The notes under the pieces: model-generated | Told to the model about the DNA's origin: nothing | What the model saw: the letters and a program-made list of their open reading frames with translations, nothing else | The model's database searches: none | Assembly: GCA_002509485.1 (NCBI GenBank) | Contig: DAWO01000072.1 | Location: 5,357 to 41,902 of the forward strand | From: Methanolinea sp. UBA477 | Lineage (GTDB): Archaea > Halobacteriota > Methanomicrobia > Methanomicrobiales > Methanospirillaceae | Length of the DNA: 36,546 nt | Direction of reading: 5' to 3' | Program-made: the position numbers and the translations under genes | Shown: positions 16,845-24,086 of the stretch, piece by piece | Numbering within the stretch: the first letter of the stretch is position 1 | Layout of the letters: every line of letters starts with the position of its first letter

Positions 16845-17003
16845 TCATCCTTTCAGTTTCTGATAGAGTGCCGGCAGCCGTTTCCAATACATTTCTTTGA
16901 TGACGGCTTCATCCTCACCGAGCGGGCAGACCGGGATGAGGTCCACGACCTGCTCGGGAGTCAGGGCCAGTTTCCAACTTGTTTTTCTGTCTGTTTTATT
17001 CAT
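16845..17003 (-). CDS. Small hypothetical protein, 52 aa
   Basis: Start ATG at 17003 (MNKTDRKTSWKLAL), with GGAGG inside the end of the upstream thioredoxin-CcdA gene at 17015-17019. It is soluble, with one Cys and a conserved-looking core (PEQVVDLIPVCPLGEDEAVIKEMYWKRLP). It sits between the CcdA fusion and arsC on the same strand, so it is probably part of the operon. I do not recognise the family. The longer frame from 17048 is less likely because it would overlap the upstream gene further. Confidence 0.5.
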   Translation of the reverse strand: MNKTDRKTSWKLALTPEQVVDLIPVCPLGEDEAVIKEMYWKRLPALYQKLKG

Positions 17004-17010
17004 ATACCCA

Positions 17011-18219
17011 TTAACCTCCCATGAATGTACTGATGAGGAAGACTCCAAGGCCGATCAATATGATCCCCATCACCACACGGACTGCCCTCCGGTTCTCCCG
17101 CCGCCAGCGATCAACCCGCTCAAGTGGGAGGCCCCAGGCAACGGCGGCGAGGATAAGGACCAGCGGAAGGACAAAGAAGACATTATAGATCAGCAGGAGC
17201 GGGATTCCCTGGAAGAGTGTCGTCTGGTCCGAGATCAGGGAGAGGATTGCGAGGTAGATGCCCCCGGTACAGGGCAGCTCGAACATCCCCACAAGCACCC
17301 CGAGAATGAGGGCGGCGGGAACCGATCCCATCTGGATGTAGCGCTCGATGATTCCTTTACGGGAAGCAGGAATCGCCAGGGATTGCTTCTCATCCTTCCG
17401 GAACGCGTCGTGGAAGCTCACCACACCCAGCACGATGGCGATGGCTGCAGCGATGATGCCGATGAACCGGGATATCTCTGCCGACTGGATGACGTAGAAG
17501 AGACCGAGGCCCGAGAAGAAGTAGAAGAGGAACACGGTGGAAATGTAGCAGACGCCCACCGTGAGCATCCTCGTCCGGGAACCCGCAGCAGTCAGGGTGA
17601 ACAGGAGGATGATCAGGACCGAGAAGGCGCAGGGATTGATCCCGTCGACCAGGCCGGCAGTCACTACCAGTGGAAGATTCAGGGACTGCTGCAGGCTGCC
17701 GGTATTCGGGGGTGCCGCTTGTGTGGGTGATGGAATAATTGTGCTCACAGCTCCTCCCCGCTGCGATTGCACTGCTTCGTCAAGCAGGGGTACTATCTCA
17801 TCATACCCGACAAGAGCACGGTCTCCGACAAAGAGTGAGGGCACAGGGATAGGTCCTGTCCCAAAAGCATCCTTGTAGTCATTGAAAAGCTGCCATGCAG
17901 CATTGCTCTCCCGTATATCGAGGAGGTGGCACTCAAGCTCCGGGTGATCCCCCACGAATTGCTGGATGTAGGGGAGTATCTTGAGACAATCCCCACAGTT
18001 GGTATTATAGAAGAATACCAGCACCGGCCCTTCTTCAGTAAACCGGTGATCGGGATGCAACGAAATCGGGGCGGTATTCAAGCCGGGAGGCACGGTTTCC
18101 ATCACGGGGAGATCGGCAGCTGATGCTCCCGGAAATGAGAGGAGGTAGAGGAGCAGGAGCACGAAACCAGATCGAATTGCCTTATTCGAAGAGATCCTGT
18201 GATCGTGTGTAATTGCCAC
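17011..18219 (-). CDS. Thioredoxin-CcdA fusion: transmembrane thiol reductant transporter
   Basis: 402 residues. Signal peptide or anchor at 16-34; extracytoplasmic thioredoxin-like domain with active site CGDC (C75, C78) and cis-Pro region IPVPSLFVGD; then a CcdA/DsbD-type membrane domain (about 180-400) with the two redox Cys in INPCAF (C197) and ELPCTGG (C317). CcdA proteins pass electrons from cytoplasmic thioredoxin to outside-facing thiols. Here the likely partners are its own thioredoxin domain and the ArsF lipoprotein. The GTG start at 18219 has AGGAG seven bases upstream. First gene of unit A, preceded by the dyad at 18286-18301. Confidence 0.88.
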   Translation of the reverse strand: MAITHDHRISSNKAIRSGFVLLLLYLLSFPGASAADLPVMETVPPGLNTAPISLHPDHRFTEEGPVLVFFYNTNCGDCLKILPYIQQFVGDHPELECHLLDIRESNAAWQLFNDYKDAFGTGPIPVPSLFVGDRALVGYDEIVPLLDEAVQSQRGGAVSTIIPSPTQAAPPNTGSLQQSLNLPLVVTAGLVDGINPCAFSVLIILLFTLTAAGSRTRMLTVGVCYISTVFLFYFFSGLGLFYVIQSAEISRFIGIIAAAIAIVLGVVSFHDAFRKDEKQSLAIPASRKGIIERYIQMGSVPAALILGVLVGMFELPCTGGIYLAILSLISDQTTLFQGIPLLLIYNVFFVLPLVLILAAVAWGLPLERVDRWRRENRRAVRVVMGIILIGLGVFLISTFMGG

Positions 18220-18582
18220 TAAAAAGCTCCTGAAACTGTGTTAATCGGCCTCGTCCTCTGTCCGCGATGCATAAAGTGAAAGTAATTCAAGTATTATTGA
18301 AATCTTTGTTTATTGAGAATAAATACTTTTTCCGGGGCTTGAAATGGTCACATTGTCCCCCTGTCATCCGGTATCAGGGGCCGATCTCCTGTATACCTGG
18401 TAGAACCCGACGGCCAACCGCCAGGAGAAGGGTTGCAATAATAATTATCGGGAAATATTCTCTCATGAACCCGGCATATTTCATTACGGCCCTTTTCAGG
18501 TTCATGTTACCGTCCACACCAGTCGCGGTTTTCTATTCTCGCACCTATTCTGTTCATGTCTTTCATTGATCATCCACACTCG
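18220..18582. other. Promoter gap between units A and B
   Basis: No gene is supported in these 363 bp. The left part is the promoter of unit A: CTTTATGC (minus strand, about 18268-18275) or GTATTTATTC (about 18315-18324) could serve as TATA box. The right part is the downstream region of unit B and holds nothing recognisable apart from T-rich runs. Confidence 0.5.
18286..18301. promoter_or_regulatory. Candidate ArsR operator, TTCAA-N6-TTGAA
   Basis: TTCAAGTATTATTGAA is a perfect 5-6-5 dyad 67 bp before the unit A start and overlaps the promoter region. Read on the minus strand it is TTTCAA-TAATAC-TTGAAT, close to the site at 23459. Confidence 0.55.
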
Positions 18583-18837
18583 TCACAGCGACGAGCAGGA
18601 GCCCCCGTCCCCTCCCTTCTGCTGTTTCATAAACAGCGAGAGCGCGTCCTTGTCCCGGGAATGCGGGAGTGCCTTCTTGTCCAGGTATTCCATGTGGGTG
18701 ACGGTTGAAGGCAGTTCATCGATGGGGAACCCTACAATTACCTCACCGGGACCGATATCGGTTGCATCCCGGCATCCATAGCACCCGAAGTTGAAGTTGA
18801 GCCGCTGTTCGATGTAGGGAATAATCGTCGCGTCCAC
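18583..18837 (-). CDS. Orphan DUF169 C-terminal domain, 84 aa
   Basis: The segment LNFNFGCYGCRDATDIGPGE followed by VIVGFPIDELPSTVTHMEYL matches the C-terminal third of DUF169 proteins, where a GCxGxR motif precedes a short helical end. DUF169 proteins are usually 200-250 residues; the N-terminal two thirds are absent and the UspA gene ends only 17 bp upstream. The GTG start (GTGGACGCGACG) lacks a strong ribosome binding site. A new C-terminal tail GGDGGSCSSL follows. It is either a free-standing shortened form or a remnant left by rearrangement. Last gene of unit B. Confidence 0.55.
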   Translation of the reverse strand: MDATIIPYIEQRLNFNFGCYGCRDATDIGPGEVIVGFPIDELPSTVTHMEYLDKKALPHSRDKDALSLFMKQQKGGDGGSCSSL

Positions 18838-18854
18838 GCGGCTGATTCCCGTTC

Positions 18855-19703
18855 CTACCTCACCACCATCACGTGGGCGCCAGCCCGGTGCACCACCGTC
18901 TCGGTCACGCCTCCCAGGAGGGAACTCACGCTGCTGGTGCGACCCTTCGCCCCCATCACAATAATCGTAGGTTGGAACGAGTCCTCCACTGCCAGGATCT
19001 CATCGATGGCATTGCCGGTCACGAGCTCGGTCACGACCTGCGGAATGGCCAGGCTCTCAAACCTGGCTTTCAGATCCGCGAGCCTTTTCGCGTCTTTCTG
19101 GTTGAATTCCAAGATTTGATCCTGTGAAGTGGTCCAGAGGCGGCGGGTGTCCTGGACGTGCATGATGACCAGTTGATTCGGCTTTGCACCGGCCATCCAT
19201 TCGATGAAGGGGATGCATCGTTGGGCCTCGGCCGAGAGATCCGTGAGATAGAGGATGCGCTGGAAGATACGGGTGTTCAGTGTGCAGGTAGTGGGATCGC
19301 CTTCCTTCATAATTGAGATCCGGAGGATAAGGAGCGGGACCTGTGCCTGGTGAAGGACGTTCTCCGTCTGGCTCCCGAGAAGCATGCGGCTGATGAGGGA
19401 TTTCCCATGGGATCCCATCACGATGAGCGATGGCGGTGCCGCCTCTGCCCGTTCCAGGATTTCAAGCCAGGGGATTCCTTTGGCAACCTCCACGTTCACA
19501 TCGGTCACCCCGCATGCTTCCATCCGGTTCTTCCAGTCATTCAGCATTTTTTGATCGCGGGCAAGGAGACCCGCATCAGTTGCTTCAACATACAAGAGTT
19601 CTACCCGCTTCACACCGAGACGGGCAATCTCCTCGACGGCAGGGACCATCGCCCCTGCAGCGCCATGTAATTCCAGCGGAACTAACATCGAATCTTTCAT
19701 CAT
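18855..19703 (-). CDS. Tandem UspA-domain protein
   Basis: 282 residues made of two universal stress domains. The nucleotide-loop motifs GSHGKSLISRMLLGSQ (about 101-116) and GAKGRTSSVSSLLGGVTE (near 253-270) fit the ATP-binding G-x2-G-x9-G-S/T type. The start overlaps the ACR3 stop by four bases, showing translational coupling. UspA proteins next to arsenite exporters are often proposed as stress or energy sensors; the specific role here is unknown. Confidence 0.88.
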   Translation of the reverse strand: MMKDSMLVPLELHGAAGAMVPAVEEIARLGVKRVELLYVEATDAGLLARDQKMLNDWKNRMEACGVTDVNVEVAKGIPWLEILERAEAAPPSLIVMGSHGKSLISRMLLGSQTENVLHQAQVPLLILRISIMKEGDPTTCTLNTRIFQRILYLTDLSAEAQRCIPFIEWMAGAKPNQLVIMHVQDTRRLWTTSQDQILEFNQKDAKRLADLKARFESLAIPQVVTELVTGNAIDEILAVEDSFQPTIIVMGAKGRTSSVSSLLGGVTETVVHRAGAHVMVVR

Positions 19704-20779
19704 AATGGTTCACCTTTATACATTCCCTGCGTCCGCAGACAGATCTTCACCAGCATCAGCATCACCGGCACCTCGATCAGGACACCGACGACCGTCGCAA
19801 GCGCCGCGCCCGAGCCCAGCCCGAAGTGGATGGTCGCCGTGGCAATGGCCACCTCGAAGTGGTTCGAGGCCCCGATCATCCCGGCAGGTGCAGCGTCCCG
19901 GTAGGGGAGCTTCAGCCAGCGGGCGAGGACAAAATAGCCGAGAGTGAAGATGAGCACCGTCTGGATGAAGAGGGGGATTGCGATCCAGAGGATGGTCGCC
20001 GGGTTCTCTACGATGACGTTCCCCTTGAAGGTGAAGAGGAGGACGAGCGTTCCGAGCAGCGCGACAATCGAGACCGGGGTGAGCAGGTGCAGAAACCGAC
20101 TCTCGAACCACGCCATCCCCTTTTTAGCGATGATCCACTTCCTGGTAACATACCCTGCAACCAGCGGAAGGGCGACATAGACCGCGACCGAGAGGAGGAT
20201 GGTCTGCCAGGGGATGGGCATGGCGTTCACCCCGAGGAGGAAGCCGCCGAGCGGGGCGTAGAGGACGAGCATCGTGAGGGAGTTGATGGCGACCATGATC
20301 AGGGTGAGACCATCGTTTCCCTTCGCAAGGTAGCTCCACATCAGCACCATGGCGGTGCAGGGCGCGATGCCGAGGAGGATGCACCCCGCGACATAACTCC
20401 TCCAGAGCTCGACCGTGGTCCCGTCAGCAAGCACCTCGGTCCCGGGAATGAGTGACACAAAGACATATCCCAGGAAGAACGTGGCGATGAGGTACATCGT
20501 GAACGGCTTGATAGCCCAGTTGACAAAGAGAGTCATTGCCACCGGTTTGGGGGTGCGGGCTGCTTTCAGCACTTCGGCAAAATCGATCTTCACCATGATG
20601 GGGTACATCATGAAGAAGAGGGCGATCGCGATCGGAATCGAGACCTGGTAGACCGAGAAAGAATCAAGTGCTACGGCAACGCCGGGCGCAATCGCTCCAA
20701 GAGCGATTCCGGCAACGATGCACAGCGCAACCCATACCGTGAGGTATTTCTCAAAGGTACTCAGGCGGCGTTCGGTCAT
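19700..20779 (-). CDS. ACR3-family arsenite efflux transporter
   Basis: 359 residues, ten membrane segments, exports arsenite. The family's essential Cys is in GIAPCTAMVLMWSY (C141) and the essential Glu in NHFEVAIATA (E309). Length matches the family. Its ATG at 20779 overlaps the stop of the DUF2703 frame (ATGA). With ArsC 3 kb away it completes a basic arsenate-to-arsenite export pathway. Sometimes annotated arsB, but the sequence is ACR3, not the 12-helix ArsB. Confidence 0.95.
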   Translation of the reverse strand: MTERRLSTFEKYLTVWVALCIVAGIALGAIAPGVAVALDSFSVYQVSIPIAIALFFMMYPIMVKIDFAEVLKAARTPKPVAMTLFVNWAIKPFTMYLIATFFLGYVFVSLIPGTEVLADGTTVELWRSYVAGCILLGIAPCTAMVLMWSYLAKGNDGLTLIMVAINSLTMLVLYAPLGGFLLGVNAMPIPWQTILLSVAVYVALPLVAGYVTRKWIIAKKGMAWFESRFLHLLTPVSIVALLGTLVLLFTFKGNVIVENPATILWIAIPLFIQTVLIFTLGYFVLARWLKLPYRDAAPAGMIGASNHFEVAIATATIHFGLGSGAALATVVGVLIEVPVMLMLVKICLRTQGMYKGEPL

Positions 20780-21161
20780 GGTCCCACATCTCTGATGGCA
20801 GCACGCCTGATCAAATCGGCAGGAATTTTCTCATACATCTGGTCTCCGCAGACGAAAGCCCGGCATTCGGTATCATTTTTTGTCATGAATGCGCAGAAGG
20901 GGAAGGATCTCGTTTCGATCCGCACCTCGTCGAAAAGATCACCGAGAGGAATCGGTTGAAGGAGAGGGTGTTGGACTCTCCGATCTTTTCGTGGAAGGGG
21001 ACCATTTCCCTGACCCTGATCCGTATCCTTCGTGCCGAGAATATCGGACGGATCTCCCAAAAGACTTCCTTCAGAGGCCGGACAGTCGATGAACACCGCT
21101 CGCAGGTCGCATCGACGCTCTCTCCGATGTGCCACCATTCAACATTGAGGGCATCTGTCAT
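20776..21161 (-). pseudogene. DUF2703 gene with one frameshift
   Basis: The 5' half (start 21161, MTDALNVEWWHIGES, then TCERCSSTVRPLKEVFWEI and the ESNTL motif) is in one frame. The 3' half (LLQPIPLGDLFDEV, then SFPFCAFMTKNDTECRAFVCG and YEKIPADLIRRAAI) is in another. Together they match DUF2703, a small Cys-rich family found with arsenic and mercury genes: CxxC near the start and further Cys before the YExIP segment. One missing base near 20961-20968 explains the break. The intact ATGA overlap with ACR3 suggests recent damage, sequence error or, less likely, programmed shifting. Confidence 0.75.
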
Positions 21162-21174
21162 GGTTTCTCGCCGT

Positions 21175-21639
21175 TCAGCAAGAGCCGTCGCAGCCGCAGC
21201 CGCAGCCGCTTCCCGGTTCCGGCGCGGCCTTTTTATTTTTCCCGGCATCCGCCCATCTCCCTGCCCCAGCCCAGCAGGCCGCAACGACCTTCTCGATATC
21301 GTCATCGCTATAGGATTTCGAAGGTCCTTTTACGATCCCGAGCTCAGTCATGACGAGGTGCTGCCCAATGGGGACGCCTTGGGCTTCGGCGATCTTTTTT
21401 GCACAGACCATCGGACATCCGTCAAGGATAACGACTTCATCAACGTTCTTCGCACTGGCGACCAGTCCTTCTGATCCAATCGCGAGCAGGGATGCACCGG
21501 CGATGCTCCCGAATCCTTCCTCTGTTAACTGGAGAGCCGCAAGGTTGGTGATCTGCCCGGTGTTTGCCTGTCCCGCACAGGGAAAGATGATCCGCCTCTT
21601 CTCGTTCTGCCCGCATGTGCAGATGGGAGTGTCGGCCAT
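21175..21639 (-). CDS. DGC-domain putative zinc-binding protein (second copy)
   Basis: 154 residues with DGCPMVCAKK (D73, G74, C75, C79), an N-terminal CTC pair (C7, C9), C21 in FPCAGQANTG, and a Cys-rich C-terminal tail GSGCGCGCDGSC with five Cys. The tail is absent from the paralogue at 15978. The protein could bind several soft metal ions. It is immediately downstream of the mini-thioredoxin (one-base gap) in unit B. Confidence 0.85.
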   Translation of the reverse strand: MADTPICTCGQNEKRRIIFPCAGQANTGQITNLAALQLTEEGFGSIAGASLLAIGSEGLVASAKNVDEVVILDGCPMVCAKKIAEAQGVPIGQHLVMTELGIVKGPSKSYSDDDIEKVVAACWAGAGRWADAGKNKKAAPEPGSGCGCGCDGSC

Positions 21640-21640
21640 T

Positions 21641-21880
21641 TCAGGTACCTCCGGTAAGAATACGCTTTATTTCGGCAACATCTGCGACCCTGCCCGATAC
21701 CTTGAGTTCCCCGTCGACCATCATCGCAGGGGTGAGCATAATTCCCCGGTCCATGATCGCGGTGATATCTTCTACCTTCTGGATATCCGCACTTATTCCC
21801 AGTTCGGCAACTGCCTTTTCTGTATTCTTCGTCAGTCGTTTGCACTTCATGCATCCGGTTCCGAGAATTTCTATCTTCAT
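21641..21880 (-). CDS. Mini-thioredoxin (redox-active disulfide protein 2 type)
   Basis: 79 residues with the active-site GTGCMKC (C10, C13), cis-Pro loop LTPAMMVDGELK, and the VSGRV segment typical of the small archaeal thioredoxin-like family that includes the MTH895 protein. Likely reductant for ArsC or for the membrane Cys proteins of the island. Start overlaps the preceding gene's stop by four bases. Confidence 0.9.
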   Translation of the reverse strand: MKIEILGTGCMKCKRLTKNTEKAVAELGISADIQKVEDITAIMDRGIMLTPAMMVDGELKVSGRVADVAEIKRILTGGT

Positions 21881-22137
21881 GATTTCACCTTTTTTTCATA
21901 TTCCCTGAGCAGGGCGGATCGGTACGCCGCTTCCGCCGCTTTCGGGACATAATTATAGACTTTTACTCGTTTCAGCAGTTCTTCTGCGATCGAATCTTTC
22001 GCGGTGAGACGCAACCCTTGCACTTCATCGATGATATCATCGAGCATCGCGAGCCCTACTCTGATGCCGCCGACATCCACCTGGCGGATGCGGCGCAGCG
22101 CTTCTGCCGCACAGCATGGTTTTTCTTTTCCAGTCAT
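21877..22137 (-). CDS. Small helical protein of unit B, 86 aa
   Basis: Start ATG at 22137 (MTGKEKPCCAAEALRRIRQV). It is helical and charged, with an N-terminal CC pair and a conserved-looking end LLKRVKVYNYVPKAAEAAYRSALLREY. Similar small proteins accompany the permease/mini-thioredoxin pair in archaea and bacteria; they have no established function that I can state. The 17-bp spacing from the permease and 4-bp overlap with the thioredoxin gene support co-transcription. Confidence 0.7.
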   Translation of the reverse strand: MTGKEKPCCAAEALRRIRQVDVGGIRVGLAMLDDIIDEVQGLRLTAKDSIAEELLKRVKVYNYVPKAAEAAYRSALLREYEKKVKS

Positions 22138-22154
22138 GTTGTTTATCACCTCTT

Positions 22155-23225
22155 TCAAAGGAACAGTCCATAGGCTGCACCCGCAAAGGCCGAGAAGACG
22201 ATCACAAGCACTGCATAGGTGGCGGTCTTTCTTGCGCCCATAATCCGGTACAGGACGAGGAGGGACGGGAGGCTGACAGTCGGGCCAGCGAGCAGCAGGG
22301 AGAGTGCCGGGCCGCCTGCCATAAAGCCATTCAAATAGCCAAAAGTCGTTCCGATGACCGGCACCTCGAGGAGGGTCGGCATGTAAAGGATTGTGCCGAC
22401 GAGGGAGGCGAGCAGGCAGGAAAGGAAACTGTTCGACCCGAAAAACGGCCGGAATGTCTCCGGAGGCAGGAAATATGCAAGCATCCCCAGGAAGAACGTT
22501 CCCACTACAAGAATAGGAAAGATCTTTTTGGTAAGGTCCCAGGTCTCGTACCCCCACTCTGTGACCTCATCACGCTCGAAGAAGTAGAGCAGGAGATACG
22601 CCGTTCCAAGGGTGAGCGCATAGATGATGGGGAACTTGATCAGCCAGTCTAGTTTCGCCGTACCCGCGAGGAGGATGCCGATGAGAAGAACAAAGAAGAG
22701 GGGGACGATCCAGCGGGGCCGCTCCGCCTTCTCGCCAGCCGGAACTGACGGCATGAGTTTCATCTTCTCTCTTGTCTCGGTATCATACGAGCGGAATAAC
22801 GCAGCCATCAAGAGGCCAATGGCGACAGCCATCACGATGGCAAATACTGCCCTTGCAAGCCCGAGTTCGAACCCGAGCACTTTTGCCGTATAGATGATTG
22901 CGAGGATGTTGATGGCCGGCCCGGCATACAGAAACGTGGTGGCCGGCCCGATCCCGCTCCCACGCTTGAAGAGACCGGCAAACATGGGGAGGATGGTGCA
23001 GGAGCATACCGCCAGCACCGTTCCCGAGATCGAGGCCAGACCATAGGCAATTGACTTTGGCGATTCCGGGCTGAAATATTTCAGGATTGCTTCCTTCTTG
23101 ATGAACGCAGCAATGGCCCCCGCGATGAAGAAGGCCGGTACAAGGCAGGTGAGCACATGCTCTGCAAGGTACTCGGCCAGGGTTTCCCAACCCAGAAGGA
23201 GGGCGCCGATTATCGGATCGGCCAT
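22155..23225 (-). CDS. UPF0718/DUF318 family permease
   Basis: 356 residues with 8-10 membrane segments. The motif CSCTILPMFAGLF followed by GPATTFLYAGPAINILA is the core of this permease family, which includes ArsP (efflux of trivalent organoarsenicals) and other predicted metal(loid) exporters. The CSC is expected near the transport path. First main gene of unit B. Unlike the second copy at 28064 it has no Cys-rich insert. The exact substrate is unknown. Confidence 0.85.
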   Translation of the reverse strand: MADPIIGALLLGWETLAEYLAEHVLTCLVPAFFIAGAIAAFIKKEAILKYFSPESPKSIAYGLASISGTVLAVCSCTILPMFAGLFKRGSGIGPATTFLYAGPAINILAIIYTAKVLGFELGLARAVFAIVMAVAIGLLMAALFRSYDTETREKMKLMPSVPAGEKAERPRWIVPLFFVLLIGILLAGTAKLDWLIKFPIIYALTLGTAYLLLYFFERDEVTEWGYETWDLTKKIFPILVVGTFFLGMLAYFLPPETFRPFFGSNSFLSCLLASLVGTILYMPTLLEVPVIGTTFGYLNGFMAGGPALSLLLAGPTVSLPSLLVLYRIMGARKTATYAVLVIVFSAFAGAAYGLFL

Positions 23226-23365
23226 CAGAACACCCCACCTGACCTTGAATGGTGCATGTGCATCCCCCTGCTGACAGAAAACCGTGAATCTCTTTCCGTG
23301 AGATCGCGGGATTGGATAATTGCGGGGATGGCACTCTTCGAACGACGCGTCAATTGAGGTTTCAT
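23225..23365 (-). CDS. Possible coupled small ORF, 46 aa
   Basis: A frame starting MKPQLTRRSKSAIPAIIQSR ends with TGA overlapping the permease ATG (TGATG). The overlap is the main reason to note it. It is basic, contains HMHH near the end, and has no clear ribosome binding site. It may be only an untranslated leader. Confidence 0.2.
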   Translation of the reverse strand: MKPQLTRRSKSAIPAIIQSRDLTERDSRFSVSRGMHMHHSRSGGVF

Positions 23366-23393
23366 ACCAAATCTGCTCATTTGTTGTATCGCA

Positions 23394-23423
23394 TTAACAG
23401 CCGTGACAGAACATGACGACCAC
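23394..23423 (-). CDS. Possible nine-residue leader peptide ending MFCHGC
   Basis: GTG at 23423 is preceded by GGAGG (23429-23433) with five-base spacing and followed after nine codons by TAA. The peptide reads VVMFCHGC after the start and has a CxxC-like end. It lies just downstream of the candidate operator and about 170 bp before the permease. It could be a regulatory leader or chance. Confidence 0.25.
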   Translation of the reverse strand: MVVMFCHGC

Positions 23424-23442
23424 TGATTCCTCCTTTTTTACC

Positions 23443-23476
23443 CTGATTTTATCAGTTGTTTCAAATCTACTTGAAA
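23443..23476. promoter_or_regulatory. Promoter region of unit B with candidate ArsR operator
   Basis: TTTCAA-ATCTAC-TTGAAA at 23459-23476 is a perfect 6-6-6 dyad. A second small palindrome, CTGAT-TTT-ATCAG, lies at 23443-23455; on the minus strand its GATAAAAT could be the TATA box. The dyad lies directly upstream of or over the promoter. Confidence 0.55.
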
Positions 23477-23703
23477 TAAGTACTGCGGTGTACATAATCA
23501 AGATTGCGGAAGTGACAAAATCTGGCTGTTATGAGATCCACAGACAAACTTCTTCAATTTGGCTGAAAGACGTATCTTCAGGCTCAAGGGCGGAGACAAA
23601 CCCATCTTTTGATCCCTGCCACCAATACTGAAGCCGGGCTTTTTTAGATCCTGGATCCGGCAGATGGATCTTCATGCTGTTTTCAACCGCCTTTTTCGCC
23701 ACA
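23477..23703. other. Gap with no recognised gene
   Basis: I see no supported gene between the unit B operator and the small zinc-ribbon gene. AT content is higher than in the flanking genes. Confidence 0.4.
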
Positions 23704-23928
23704 TTAACAAAGATCCAGCCGGTCCCTCAAAAACGGGGAGAGAGAGGATTCAGGAACCGTACCCACTTCTTCCTGACATCCGCATATGTGTCTCCGATAA
23801 AGGGATAGAAGGTGCTCCTTCTGCTTCGAAACGCAATCATCGCAGAGGAACACATTCCCATACCTCTCATGATTGACCCGGATAAACCGTGTGCCGGGCT
23901 TTCCGCATAGACCACACTGCATGCTCAT
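23704..23928 (-). CDS. Small zinc-ribbon-like protein, 74 aa
   Basis: MSMQCGLCGKPGTRFI carries a CxxC and FLCDDCV a second CxxC about 20 residues later, a four-Cys zinc ribbon. A further CGC lies near residue 49. No strong ribosome binding site. It is 158 bp downstream of the aquaporin gene on the same strand. Family not recognised; a small metal-binding or nucleic-acid-binding protein is the plain reading. Confidence 0.5.
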   Translation of the reverse strand: MSMQCGLCGKPGTRFIRVNHERYGNVFLCDDCVSKQKEHLLSLYRRHICGCQEEVGTVPESSLSPFLRDRLDLC

Positions 23929-24086
23929 TCTTCTTTGGTAAAATCCTCGATCTAATCTACTCGTCTCATCCTGTCATTTTTATCAGGTTCAAATATGCCT
24001 TACTCCAATTAGTCACAACTCCCAGTGAAATTGGTACAATCCATTGAATCGTATTTCATACTGTGTGAGCCCCCATATTCCACCAT

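Noticed and set aside
19826..20455. Acidic 209-codon plus-strand frame opposite ACR3
   Set aside because: Charged low-complexity shadow of a membrane protein gene on the other strand.
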